This document shows positions 25,747-34,810 of a DNA stretch of 64,000 bases, piece after piece (position 1 is the stretch's first letter; each line of letters begins with the position of its first letter). The DNA comes from a virus: IMG/VR virus record IMGVR_UViG_3300008627_000001, positions 60,452 to 124,451 of that record; one strand, given 5' to 3'. The notes under the pieces were generated by a model, which was not told the DNA's origin, made no database searches, and worked only from the letters and a program-made list of their open reading frames with translations. Made by a program: the position numbers and the translations under genes.

Positions 25747-28700
25747 ATGGCTTTAACTAGAATAGATACAGATCAGATTACGGATGGTGCCGTTAGTAAT
25801 GCCAAAATCGCAGCTTCTGCCGCTATCGCTGGTAGTAAGTTAGAAGATGACATGACTTACGGATCAAACCTAACTGTTTCTGGCAACCTTGTTGTTAATG
25901 GTACAACAACAACTGTTGACACTACAAATATGTCTATTGAAGATCCTCTATTAGTATTCAGTGCAAACGCTTCTGGCTCAGGCGCAGTTGACTCAGGTTT
26001 TGTTGTAGAACGTGGTGACGATACCAACGTAGGTTTAATTTGGGACGAATCCGCAGATAAATTTAACTTTATCACAACAACAGAAACTGGTAGTACCGCA
26101 GGTAACATATCCGTTGCAGGTCAAGCAAACATTATTGCTGGCAATATTGAAGGTACTATTACAACAGCGGCTCAAAATACTATTTCATCTGCTACATCAC
26201 TAGCATCTGTAGGTACAATTACCACAGGTGTTTGGTCAGCAACTGACGTTGCTGTGGCAGCTGGTGGTACAGGCGCATCAACAGCTTCTGACGCACGTAC
26301 AAACCTAGGCCTAGCAATTGGCTCAGATGTACAAGCCTATGACGCACAATTAGCAGATGTCGCAGGTCTTGCTGTAACAGACGGTGGCATTATTGTTGGC
26401 GACGGTTCTAATTTCGTATTAGAAACGGGTGCAACAGCAAGAGCATCATTAGGTTTAACAATTGGTACACATGTACAGGCATATGACGCACAATTAGCAG
26501 ATGTCGCAGGTCTTGCAGTAACAGATGGCGGCATTATCGTTGGTGATGGTTCTAACTTCACATTAGAAACAGGTGCAACAGCACGAACATCACTAGGCCT
26601 AGCAATTGGTACAGACGTACAGGCATACGATGTAGAACTAGCAGCTCTTGCTGGTTTAGCATCAGCGGCCGACAAGGGTATCCAATTTACAGGCTCAGGT
26701 ACAGCCGCTACTTACGACTTAACAGCCGCAGGTAAGGCGCTACTTGATGATGCTAACGCAGCCGCTCAATTAGTAACACTTGGCTTAACAGCAACCGCAG
26801 CTGAACTTAATACTTTAGATGATATCACATCAACAACCGCAGAGTTGAATATCGTAGACGGCGACACAGCCGCAACAGCAACAACACTTGAATTGTTTGA
26901 TCGTGTAGTTGTTAACGATGACGGTACTATGGTACAAGTTGCCCTAACAGATTTCGAAACATATTTCGAAAGCGCACTAGATACATTAAATAATGTAACT
27001 TCCGCTTCATCACTAGCCACAGTTGGTACAATTGGTACAGGCGTATGGAACGGCACAGCAATTGCTGATGCATACGTTGACAATGACCTAACTATTAGTG
27101 GTGGAACAGTAAATGACTCAGTAATTGGTGGATCAACACCAGCAGCTGGTACGTTTACAACACTAACAGCCAACGATCAGTTGGTAGTAGCCGCCGGTGC
27201 AACAATCACTGGTGATACAACAGACGAGATTACACTAGCAGTTAAAGGTGTAGGCTCACAAACAGCAAACCTAATAACTGTTGAAATTTCCGACGGTACA
27301 GATAAATTTACTATCGCTTCCGACGGTTCAGTAGTAATTAGCGAAGACTTAACACTTGCTTCAGGTGCTACAGTGTCATCAATCTTAGATGAGGACGCAA
27401 TGGGTAGTGACAGTGCAACAGCACTTGCTACACAACAATCAATTAAAGCATATGTTGATTCACAAGTTGGTTCAGCCACATTAACAGTTGCCGCTGATTC
27501 AGGTTCAGATGATAGTGTAACAGTTGGTACAGATACACTAACCTTTACTGGTGGTAATAACATTACTACAACAGTATCTGATAATGATATTAGTGTCGCA
27601 TTAGACGCAACAGTATCAGGCCTAACAGCACTAAGTTCAGGTCAGTTGAATGCTGATAACATCCGTATTGATGGAAACGTTATTAGTTCAACAGACACAA
27701 ATGGTAACATTACACTTACACCAGATGGTACAGGTGACGTTGTTATTTCCGGTGACTTAACAGTTAACGGTACAACAACAACTGTAAACTCCACAGTTAC
27801 AACACTAGATGATCCAATTATGACATTAGGTGGTGATACTGCTCCTGGTTCAGATGATGACAAGGACCGTGGTATTGAGTTTAGATGGCACAATGGTTCA
27901 ACCGCTAAAGTTGGTTTCTTCGGTTACGACGATTCCGTAAGCAAGTTTACATTTATCCCTGACGCAACAATCTCAGGCGAGGTTGCTTCTGGTACAGTAG
28001 GTAATGTAATCTTTGGTAACGTCGAAGGTACAATTACAACAGCCGCACAAAACAGTATTACATCTGCAACAAGTCTAGCATCCGTTGGTACAATTGGTAC
28101 AGGTACATGGGAAGGCACAGACGTAGGTGTAGCACACGGTGGTACAGGTGCTTCAACAGCATCCGACGCACGTACAAACCTAGGTGTTGCTATTGGTTCT
28201 GATGTACAGGCATATGATGCAGAACTAGCTGCTATTGCTGGTTTAACATCAGCCGCTGATAAAGGTATTCAGTTCACAGGTAGTGGTACAGCCGCAGTAT
28301 ATGACTTGACTTCCGCAGGTAAAGCGTTGTTGGATGACGCTGACGCCGCGGCTCAACGTACAACATTGGGTCTAGTAATTGGTACAGATGTACAAGCATA
28401 TGACGCTGAATTGGCGGCCATTGCTGGTTTAACATCTGCAGCCGATAAAGGTATCCAATTTACTGGTTCAGGCACTGCTTCAACATATGACCTAACATCA
28501 GCTGGTAAAGCATTGTTAGACGATGCTGATGCCGCCGCCCAACGTACAACCATGGGCGTAGCAATTGGTTCAGATGTACAAGCATATGACGCAGGTCTTG
28601 CAGACATTGCTGGCTTGGCTGTAACAGACGGTAACATCATCGTAGGTGATGGCTCCAATTGGACAGCAGAAACAGGCGCAACTGCTCGTGCTTCACTAGG

Positions 28701-30705
28701 CTTAACAATTGGTACACATGTACAGGCATATGACGCACAACTAGCAGATGTCGCAGGTCTTGCAGTAACAGATGGCGGTATTATTGTTGGTGATGGTTCT
28801 AATTTCGTATTAGAAACAGGCTCAACTGCTCGTGCTTCACTAGGTTTAACAATTGGTACACATGTACAGGCATATGACGCAGAACTAGCCGCAATCGCAG
28901 GTCTAACTTCCGCAGCTGATAAAGGTATCCAGTTTACTGGTTCCGGCACAGCCGCAGTATATGACCTAACAGCAGCTGGTAAAGCATTGTTGGATGACGC
29001 CAATGCAGCCGCACAATTAGTAACATTAGGTGTAACACCTACAGCCGCTGAACTTACAGCGGCCGCTGATGGTGACACAGCTGCAACTTCTACAACATTA
29101 GCAGACGCAGACCGTGTAGTTGTCAATGACGGTGGCACAATGGTTCAAGTAGCACTAACAGATTTCGAGACATACTTCGAAACAGCACTTGACACATTGA
29201 ACAACGTTACATCAGCAAGTTCACTAGCAACTGTTGGTACAATTACTTCAGGTACATGGGAAGGTACTACTGTAGCAGTAGACCAAGGTGGTACAGGCGC
29301 AACATCCTTAACCGCTAACAGCCTACTAACAGGTAATGGTACTTCAGCAGTACAAGCAGAAGCAAACATTACTTATGATGGCACAACATTTGGTGTTGAC
29401 GATGCCGCTGTCTTTAACGAGAGTGGTGGTGACAACGACTTCCGTATTGAATCATCAGGCAATGCTAACATGTTCTATCTTGACGCTGGTAACGACGCAA
29501 TTGGCTTGTTAACAGCAACACCTAACGCAGGTTCAGTACTTGATATGAGTTCTTCAACAGAATCAATGGTACTACCTTCAGGTACAACTGCACAGCGTCC
29601 AGGCTCACCAGCCGCTGGTATGTTCCGTTATAATTCAACAAACAGTAATTTTGAATATTATAATGGTTCTTCATGGAAAGGTGCTACAACTGAATTTACA
29701 GTCGTAAGAAGTGAAACCAAAACTGGTGACGGCACAACAACAGATTTTACAGGTCTAAACTCAGATCTTACAACTGCTGGTTGTATTGTTACTGTTAATG
29801 GTGTTGTACAATTACCAACAACAGCTTATGGTATTAGCGGAACAACAATTACATTTACAGAAGCACCTGCTAATGGTGATGCAATTGAAATTCGTGAAAT
29901 CACTACAACAACATCTGTTAACGCATTAGAAGATGCTGACGGTGATACTAAGGTCCAAGTAGAAGAGTCTTCAGACGAAGATATCATCCGCTTTGACGTA
30001 GGTGGCACAGAGATCATGACTTTAACAAGTTCTGCTCTACTACCTAGTGTTGACTCTAATGGAACAACAGGGTTTGACCTAGGTGGCTCAAGCGACAAGT
30101 GGCGTGACCTTTATCTTTCGGGAGATTCAATATACTTTGGTGACTTAGTACTTAAAGATAGCGGTTCAAACACTCTACAAGTTTTCCAGAGTGATGGGAC
30201 AACACCAGCTGCTAATGAGATTAAAAGTATTACTAAGAGTGGTACAAACGGTGTAGGTGATGTCGGTCAGTCTGATAATAAGTTTGCAACAGTTTATGCA
30301 ACAACCTTCAACGGTATTTCAACATCAGCACAATACGCTGACTTGGCAGAACGTTACACAAGTGACGTAATCTACGAGCCAGGTACTGTTGTTTCCTTCG
30401 GCGGCGACGCAGAAGTAACAATGACATCTGATTCAATGGATTCACGTATTGCTGGTGTAGTAAGTACAAACCCAGGCTTCCTAATGAACGAAGGTTTGGA
30501 AGGCACAAACGTAGCAGTAGCACTAACAGGTCGTGTACCTGTTAAGGTAACAGGCACAATCCGTAAGGGTGACATGCTAGTTTCCGCAGGCGAAGGCTAT
30601 GCTAAAGCTGAAGCAAACCCACGTTTAGGTTCAGTCATTGGTAAGGCACTAGAAGACTTCAACGGTACTTCAGGTATCATCGAAGTTGTTGTAGGCAGAC
30701 TATAA
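25747..30705 (+). CDS. Long tail fibre with tandem repeats and G2/IMC-like C-terminal domain
   Basis: This is a 1652-residue protein. The N-terminus (ALTRIDTDQITDGAVSNAKI) and the GNLVVNGTTTTVDTTNMSIE module match other fibres here. The centre holds two repeat types. Type A is about 48 residues (GSDVQAYDAQLADVAGLAVT then GGIIVGDGSNF). Type B is about 62 residues (SAADKGIQFTGSGTAA, AGKALLDDA). Four copies of each occur at 26314-29034. An RPGSPAAG...YYNGSSWKG module follows. The last 130 residues (AQYADLAERYTSDVIYEPGT, VVSFGGDAEVT and onward) resemble the G2/IMC autoproteolytic or chaperone domain of phage fibres. A terminator and late-type signals flank it. It is probably the main host-contact fibre. 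Confidence 0.8.
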   Translation: MALTRIDTDQITDGAVSNAKIAASAAIAGSKLEDDMTYGSNLTVSGNLVVNGTTTTVDTTNMSIEDPLLVFSANASGSGAVDSGFVVERGDDTNVGLIWDESADKFNFITTTETGSTAGNISVAGQANIIAGNIEGTITTAAQNTISSATSLASVGTITTGVWSATDVAVAAGGTGASTASDARTNLGLAIGSDVQAYDAQLADVAGLAVTDGGIIVGDGSNFVLETGATARASLGLTIGTHVQAYDAQLADVAGLAVTDGGIIVGDGSNFTLETGATARTSLGLAIGTDVQAYDVELAALAGLASAADKGIQFTGSGTAATYDLTAAGKALLDDANAAAQLVTLGLTATAAELNTLDDITSTTAELNIVDGDTAATATTLELFDRVVVNDDGTMVQVALTDFETYFESALDTLNNVTSASSLATVGTIGTGVWNGTAIADAYVDNDLTISGGTVNDSVIGGSTPAAGTFTTLTANDQLVVAAGATITGDTTDEITLAVKGVGSQTANLITVEISDGTDKFTIASDGSVVISEDLTLASGATVSSILDEDAMGSDSATALATQQSIKAYVDSQVGSATLTVAADSGSDDSVTVGTDTLTFTGGNNITTTVSDNDISVALDATVSGLTALSSGQLNADNIRIDGNVISSTDTNGNITLTPDGTGDVVISGDLTVNGTTTTVNSTVTTLDDPIMTLGGDTAPGSDDDKDRGIEFRWHNGSTAKVGFFGYDDSVSKFTFIPDATISGEVASGTVGNVIFGNVEGTITTAAQNSITSATSLASVGTIGTGTWEGTDVGVAHGGTGASTASDARTNLGVAIGSDVQAYDAELAAIAGLTSAADKGIQFTGSGTAAVYDLTSAGKALLDDADAAAQRTTLGLVIGTDVQAYDAELAAIAGLTSAADKGIQFTGSGTASTYDLTSAGKALLDDADAAAQRTTMGVAIGSDVQAYDAGLADIAGLAVTDGNIIVGDGSNWTAETGATARASLGLTIGTHVQAYDAQLADVAGLAVTDGGIIVGDGSNFVLETGSTARASLGLTIGTHVQAYDAELAAIAGLTSAADKGIQFTGSGTAAVYDLTAAGKALLDDANAAAQLVTLGVTPTAAELTAAADGDTAATSTTLADADRVVVNDGGTMVQVALTDFETYFETALDTLNNVTSASSLATVGTITSGTWEGTTVAVDQGGTGATSLTANSLLTGNGTSAVQAEANITYDGTTFGVDDAAVFNESGGDNDFRIESSGNANMFYLDAGNDAIGLLTATPNAGSVLDMSSSTESMVLPSGTTAQRPGSPAAGMFRYNSTNSNFEYYNGSSWKGATTEFTVVRSETKTGDGTTTDFTGLNSDLTTAGCIVTVNGVVQLPTTAYGISGTTITFTEAPANGDAIEIREITTTTSVNALEDADGDTKVQVEESSDEDIIRFDVGGTEIMTLTSSALLPSVDSNGTTGFDLGGSSDKWRDLYLSGDSIYFGDLVLKDSGSNTLQVFQSDGTTPAANEIKSITKSGTNGVGDVGQSDNKFATVYATTFNGISTSAQYADLAERYTSDVIYEPGTVVSFGGDAEVTMTSDSMDSRIAGVVSTNPGFLMNEGLEGTNVAVALTGRVPVKVTGTIRKGDMLVSAGEGYAKAEANPRLGSVIGKALEDFNGTSGIIEVVVGRL
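26314..29034 (+). repeat. Tandem coding repeats in the long fibre (types A and B)
   Basis: Eight units lie in two blocks. Block 1 (about 26314-26790) has A-A-B. Block 2 (about 28186-29034) has B-B-A-A-B. DNA similarity between units is high over 140-190 bp, so unequal recombination and assembly collapse are both possible. Confidence 0.75.
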
Positions 30706-30747
30706 GTTACATTATTAGTTTTAACTTACATTTTTAAGTTGTATGGT

Positions 30748-30778
30748 AAGGGGGGCGAAAGTCCCCCTTACTTTTTGT
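30748..30778 (+). terminator. Strong rho-independent terminator after the long fibre
   Basis: GTAAGGGGG (30748-30756) pairs perfectly with CCCCCTTAC (30765-30773) around GCGAAAGT, followed by TTTTT. An AAATAAATA stretch, possibly a weak late box, follows before the next gene. Confidence 0.9.
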
Positions 30779-30809
30779 AAAATAAATAATATAATATAGG
30801 AGATTTAGC

Positions 30810-31556
30810 ATGTCGGTTGCTCGTTACATTGATGATTATGATGGTGAATATATTGTTTCTGGTGTTACAGTTAAAAATGGCAGAAAACACCAAGATAGAT
30901 TTTGGATTCCTAATACAATTCCTAATAGTGATCACAATAGTGTTGCTTATGTTGTAGGCAATGGAAAATCAAGAACATCAATGTCAACATTTAAGTTAAG
31001 CTATCTTTCAACAGCGGGCGGTGGACATTTGGGTAAAAATAAAGGGCAATGCTATGGTTGTAATAAAATATATCAAGATTGGTCTCCAGATTTTTTAGTA
31101 GCAACAAATTCTGATATCATTAATGACATAATTGATGAAGGCTATGCAGAAAACAATGTAGTGTTTGGCAGAGCATCCTGTTTGTTAAGACATCCTGAAC
31201 ATGTTTCTCTTATTCCACATGATCCTCGTATGAATTGTGGTGCAACCGCAGTATATCTTGCTTGTTTTCATGGCCACAAAAAAATATATATGTTAGGATT
31301 TGATAATCAATCTACGGATGCTACAATCAATAATAATGTATATGCTGGCACTCAGCATTATGGACCAACAGATGAAAATCCTGGCGATGCGGTTTGGATT
31401 AATAATATGTCTAGAGTTTTTAATACGTATACAGACGTAGATTTTATTAGAGTAACTGTTGCGGGTATGGAAGAAGTAATGCCAGATGAATGGAAATGGC
31501 ATCGAAATCTTAGACAAATACATTTAAAGCAATTTATTATCGAGGCTGATATCTAA
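30810..31556 (+). CDS. Putative sugar-modifying enzyme (DUF115/CST-I sialyltransferase-like)
   Basis: This 248-residue protein has a nucleotide-binding-like strand AYVVGNGKSRTSM near 49-61, then YGCNKIYQDWSPDFLVATNS. Later come MNCGATAVYLACFHGHKKIY and MLGFDNQST. The order GNG(K/P)SR - CN..Y.D..PDF - G..A...A...G...I.M.GFD is that of DUF115/MAF and CST-I-type sialyltransferase folds. The family match is by pattern, not strong. A good AGGAG site and a preceding terminator show it is the start of a new unit. It converges on the Nudix gene; the two stops overlap. Confidence 0.5.
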   Translation: MSVARYIDDYDGEYIVSGVTVKNGRKHQDRFWIPNTIPNSDHNSVAYVVGNGKSRTSMSTFKLSYLSTAGGGHLGKNKGQCYGCNKIYQDWSPDFLVATNSDIINDIIDEGYAENNVVFGRASCLLRHPEHVSLIPHDPRMNCGATAVYLACFHGHKKIYMLGFDNQSTDATINNNVYAGTQHYGPTDENPGDAVWINNMSRVFNTYTDVDFIRVTVAGMEEVMPDEWKWHRNLRQIHLKQFIIEADI

Positions 31557-31975
31557 ATAGTTTCTACTATAACTTTAATTTTGTCTTTAATAGAGTCTAA
31601 TTTTAATGTAGAGAAAACACCCGGATGCAATGGTGCTGGCCATCCTTCCATAGTTACCCAAGCATACCCACAGTGTTCATTATTTAAATTCGGTATAAAC
31701 TCGGTTTCAACAATTAGTATAAAAGTATGGTAGAAAAAGTGTCCGTCATCCGAAGTAAAAAATTCTATGGGAATAATTTTTTCTATAGCAGGTACTATTC
31801 CTATTTCTTCAGTAAGTTCTCTTTGTAATCCATCAATGGTGCTCTCCCCTGCTTCTATTTTGCCACCTGGAAATCCCCATTTGTGTTTATATTTTGTGTC
31901 GTTTCGTAATAGAAATAAAAATTGTTTTGTATCGCGACAATAGAAAATACCGCCGGCCCCGGTAACTTGCTTCAT
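31553..31975 (-). CDS. Nudix hydrolase (MutT-like)
   Basis: This 140-residue protein contains a complete Nudix box, GX5EX7REUXEEXGU, at residues 38-60 (starting GKIEAGES with metal-binding E53, E56 and E57). Such enzymes cleave nucleoside diphosphates linked to another group. Candidates are 8-oxo-dGTP, dinucleotides, capped RNA and nucleotide sugars. The KWGFPGGK lead and a small substrate loop are most like the MutT/nucleotide-cleaning subgroup. It lies behind gp15 on the minus strand with a 22-bp gap, and its stop overlaps that of the convergent sugar-enzyme-like gene. Substrate is not decided by the sequence. Confidence 0.9.
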   Translation of the reverse strand: MKQVTGAGGIFYCRDTKQFLFLLRNDTKYKHKWGFPGGKIEAGESTIDGLQRELTEEIGIVPAIEKIIPIEFFTSDDGHFFYHTFILIVETEFIPNLNNEHCGYAWVTMEGWPAPLHPGVFSTLKLDSIKDKIKVIVETI

Positions 31976-31997
31976 AATAATAATTATTAGTTATATA

Positions 31998-33455
31998 TTA
32001 TGGTAACAGTAAAATAGACCACAATCCTGCGGTGTATTCACCTTCGTATGATTTAATCCATTCACCTGTATTTGTAGGAATATCCTCGTCAATAGCACCT
32101 GTCCACTTATACTGAATGCCTGTTTTAGTATTTGTTACATAGTGTATGCCTTTATTAGCACTAGCATCAAAACTTACAACCCAGTTTGTGCCATCATATT
32201 GAATAATATCAAACTTACTTGCTACTAAATCGGCTGCGCCCTTCCAACCATCAGCACCGTCCGTATTAGCAGAGTCACCAATATCTTCTAATATTAGATA
32301 ACGCTGACCTGTAGTTGCGGCAGGTAAACCACCACCAGGAACATTTTTAAGAGGATTAATAATTGCATTAATAGCAGTTTGTGTATTTGTTGGAATAGTA
32401 TCTGTGTCTACAGTAAATTTTAATATATAGTCATCATCTGAATCGTATTCTACAGTACCAACAATTTCTGAGAAATCATCAACTCCTCCGGTTGTGTTTT
32501 GAAAATTAGTTAATAATTTAACTTGGCTAATACCGTCTTTAAGATCACCAAATTGCGATATAACTTGTTTCCATGGAATATCGTCACCGTATTTTATTGG
32601 AATATGATCAAACGTTACATCTTCTTTTGTGTCTCCGCTTATTGGTTCGCCAACACTTAATACTTTAAGTTCGCCGTTTAATAATAATACACCATAATTG
32701 AGTGGTGTAAAATATTGTCTGCTACCCATTAGTTTTGTTTCATCAAGTACACTATCTGCTAAGTTTCCGCTACCATCAAATATACCCATAACAACCTTAG
32801 AAATAACACCAAGGCGTTTAATAATAGCCGGAGGATTAACCCATACAGGAATTTCAAATGTTAGTGTAGCAATATCAATTTGATCTTCAGTACCTACAGG
32901 AACAGTTCTATTACTAAAACTAATATCAGTAAGTTCAACATATGATATAGAAGTCCAGTCTACATAATTGTCTGTCGTTTGTATTTCTAGATTTGGATTA
33001 AACATGTAAAATAATTGCTCTGTAAGTTGCAGTTTTTGTTCCATGTTGCTTGTCCATATGTCAGCATTAACTGTTAATTTATATGGACTTGGCATACTAC
33101 GTTCAATACTATAACTATCTCCAGGCCCAGCTGCATATTTGCCTGTGTCTTTGTTATAAAATCGTTCTTTAATGTGAATTTTATCTACATGAGAAGGAGC
33201 CATTATTCTATCACGATCATACTGTATACCAGTGATATAACAAGAAACACGCGGAACAGTATTAAGTGCGTTTTCACTATTTTTGCGAATAATGCTTGCT
33301 ACCTGTCTTGAGATATCACCGTATGTAACAGGAACTCTTATTAACGCAGAGTTACCATCTGAGTCTTTTCCGGTTTCAACATAAAAGTGAGATAAGAGAC
33401 GAATGAATTGGGCCATGTATCGTCTTATTTGCCCATCGTAAAAAAATCCAACTAC
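31998..33455 (-). CDS. gp15: Tail completion / sheath stabiliser gp15, apparently starting at GTA
   Basis: From the first ATG (33416) the protein has 472 residues, opening MAQFIRLLSHFYVETG, with ALIRVPVTYGDISRQVASII, MPSPYKLTVNADIWTSNMEQ and LTFEIPVWVNPPAIIKR. These fit T4 gp15, which caps the tail and joins it to the neck. Thirteen more in-frame codons lie upstream and encode VGFFYDGQIRRY after a leading GTA. They align with the T4 gp15 start (FGYFYNSSFRRY after Met), with GTA exactly where Met should be. AAGGAGG lies four bases before this GTA. The true start is therefore likely 33455. The C-terminal 200 residues exceed T4 gp15 (272 aa) and include YDGTNWVVSFD-type surface modules. Confidence 0.8.
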   Translation of the reverse strand, partial: VVGFFYDGQIRRYMAQFIRLLSHFYVETGKDSDGNSALIRVPVTYGDISRQVASIIRKNSENALNTVPRVSCYITGIQYDRDRIMAPSHVDKIHIKERFYNKDTGKYAAGPGDSYSIERSMPSPYKLTVNADIWTSNMEQKLQLTEQLFYMFNPNLEIQTTDNYVDWTSISYVELTDISFSNRTVPVGTEDQIDIATLTFEIPVWVNPPAIIKRLGVISKVVMGIFDGSGNLADSVLDETKLMGSRQYFTPLNYGVLLLNGELKVLSVGEPISGDTKEDVTFDHIPIKYGDDIPWKQVISQFGDLKDGISQVKLLTNFQNTTGGVDDFSEIVGTVEYDSDDDYILKFTVDTDTIPTNTQTAINAIINPLKNVPGGGLPAATTGQRYLILEDIGDSANTDGADGWKGAADLVASKFDIIQYDGTNWVVSFDASANKGIHYVTNTKTGIQYKWTGAIDEDIPTNTGEWIKSYEGEYTAGLWSILLLP

Positions 33456-33495
33456 TTATCCTCCTTTTTAAACCATACTCTTTTATAGATATGCA

Positions 33496-34698
33496 TTATT
33501 CTTCATCCTCTCTTGCACGTAGTACATTAGATAAACTTTGGCGTGCTTTTACTTCGCTGCCGTCTGCTAAAGTAATAGAAGTCTTATCATTAAACGTTTT
33601 AGTTCTATATGTATAACGATCTGTGTAGTTAGTAATTTGCATACGAACATTATCTTCAACGAATGCCCATTTTTTGCCATTAAAAATATACAATCTATTA
33701 GGCATATAATCTACACGTAATACGTATTCTCCCTTAACAGGAGTAGCAGGGAAACTTGTTAAAAGTGTCGCCGGCGCTCCATTTGGTGGCACCCCGTCGC
33801 CTGCCAAGTAATGACTAATTTTTTCTTCAGACATTCCATAAAATACGTCAGCACTTTCTTTCTCAGCATCAGAAGTAAGTGAACCATCATCTGCAGAAAC
33901 TAATAATATAGATCCGTCGTCTTTCGATGGCGCAATCCAAAAACGTGTTGTGTCGTAACCACTTCTACCGTCTACTACATCTTGTACATATGGAGCCATT
34001 GCTTCTGCTTGCTTAACTACGGCATCATTAATTTCTAAGTTCTTACTATAATCACTTAAAATACTTTTTAGTGTATCATCCTCTCCATCGACGCCTGAAG
34101 TAATATCGCCAATAATATCTCTGTATTCTTGTGCATCAACAAGTGGTGTACATTTAACTCGCCATAAATGAGGATACCAAGTTTGGCTAAACCCTTCTGC
34201 GGCTCGGTTTCCATCTTGAACTACGTAGTATCGTTTTAAACTTTCGTATACTTTGTCAACTTCTTCATCTTCTAAGGCATGATCATCTTGAAGATGCGGA
34301 AGTTCAATAACATCGCCACTAATTAACTTTCTGCCTAAAATATCAACCATATCATTAAGATGGAACGTAATGAATATAGTATCGTTTTGCAAAAACAAGC
34401 CAAATTGAGATAAATCAAAATCTATATCTTGTACGTTATAGAGTCCCTTCATAAAATTAACGTCTTTTTCATATTTTCGATCTCTGTTTTCCATAAACAA
34501 TAGATCTTGTATGTTAGATACGGATTGGTTTTCGTATAATGGTTGATCAGCCTTCTTTGTGTTGCCTTGGTTAACTGGACCTAGGTATTTGTGAACATTA
34601 ACTCCAGTGCCACCAATGATAAATTGCTCACGGATGCGATTATCCATGAACTTAAAATCGTTACCTTTGGTCGGTTTCCATAGCGATAATCTTGGCAT
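33496..34698 (-). CDS. gp14: Neck protein gp14
   Basis: This is a 400-residue protein. DNRIREQFIIGGTGVNVHKY, LGPVNQG and FGLFLQNDTIFITFHLNDMV match gp14, which with gp13 forms the head-tail connector. Next is GRKLISGDVIELPHLQDDHA, then RYYVVQDGNRAAEGFSQTWY and PHLWRVKC, also typical of the family. The protein is longer than T4 gp14 (256 aa) because of a C-terminal part with GEYVLRVDYMPNRLYIFNGK and KWAFVED. Its stop overlaps, as TAATG, a 14-codon mini-ORF that carries the gp15 ribosome site. Unlike T4, gp14 and gp15 are on the strand opposite gp13. Confidence 0.9.
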   Translation of the reverse strand: MPRLSLWKPTKGNDFKFMDNRIREQFIIGGTGVNVHKYLGPVNQGNTKKADQPLYENQSVSNIQDLLFMENRDRKYEKDVNFMKGLYNVQDIDFDLSQFGLFLQNDTIFITFHLNDMVDILGRKLISGDVIELPHLQDDHALEDEEVDKVYESLKRYYVVQDGNRAAEGFSQTWYPHLWRVKCTPLVDAQEYRDIIGDITSGVDGEDDTLKSILSDYSKNLEINDAVVKQAEAMAPYVQDVVDGRSGYDTTRFWIAPSKDDGSILLVSADDGSLTSDAEKESADVFYGMSEEKISHYLAGDGVPPNGAPATLLTSFPATPVKGEYVLRVDYMPNRLYIFNGKKWAFVEDNVRMQITNYTDRYTYRTKTFNDKTSITLADGSEVKARQSLSNVLRAREDEE

Positions 34699-34742
34699 TA
34701 TAAAAAACTCTTATTAATTAAACACTTATATAGTGTATTTTA

Positions 34743-34771
34743 TTGACTTTTTTCGGATTTGTCTATATAAT
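34743..34771 (+). promoter_or_regulatory. Sigma70-type early promoter
   Basis: TTGACT (34743-34748), 17-base spacer, TATAAT (34766-34771). It is identical in design to the gp55 promoter and lies 39 bp before the 34811 gene, between divergent gp14 and that gene. Confidence 0.8.
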
Positions 34772-34810
34772 ACTATTTAGCACTATATATTCATATTATG
34801 GAGTAAAATT

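Noticed and set aside
26337-27563. Several minus-strand frames in the long fibre
   Set aside because: They are antisense to repeated fibre codons; no ribosome sites or known domains.
28353-29138. Long 261-codon minus-strand frame inside the fibre
   Set aside because: It is a mirror of the tandem repeats on the coding strand, repeats with them, and is rich in Ala/Ser/Pro with no start signal.
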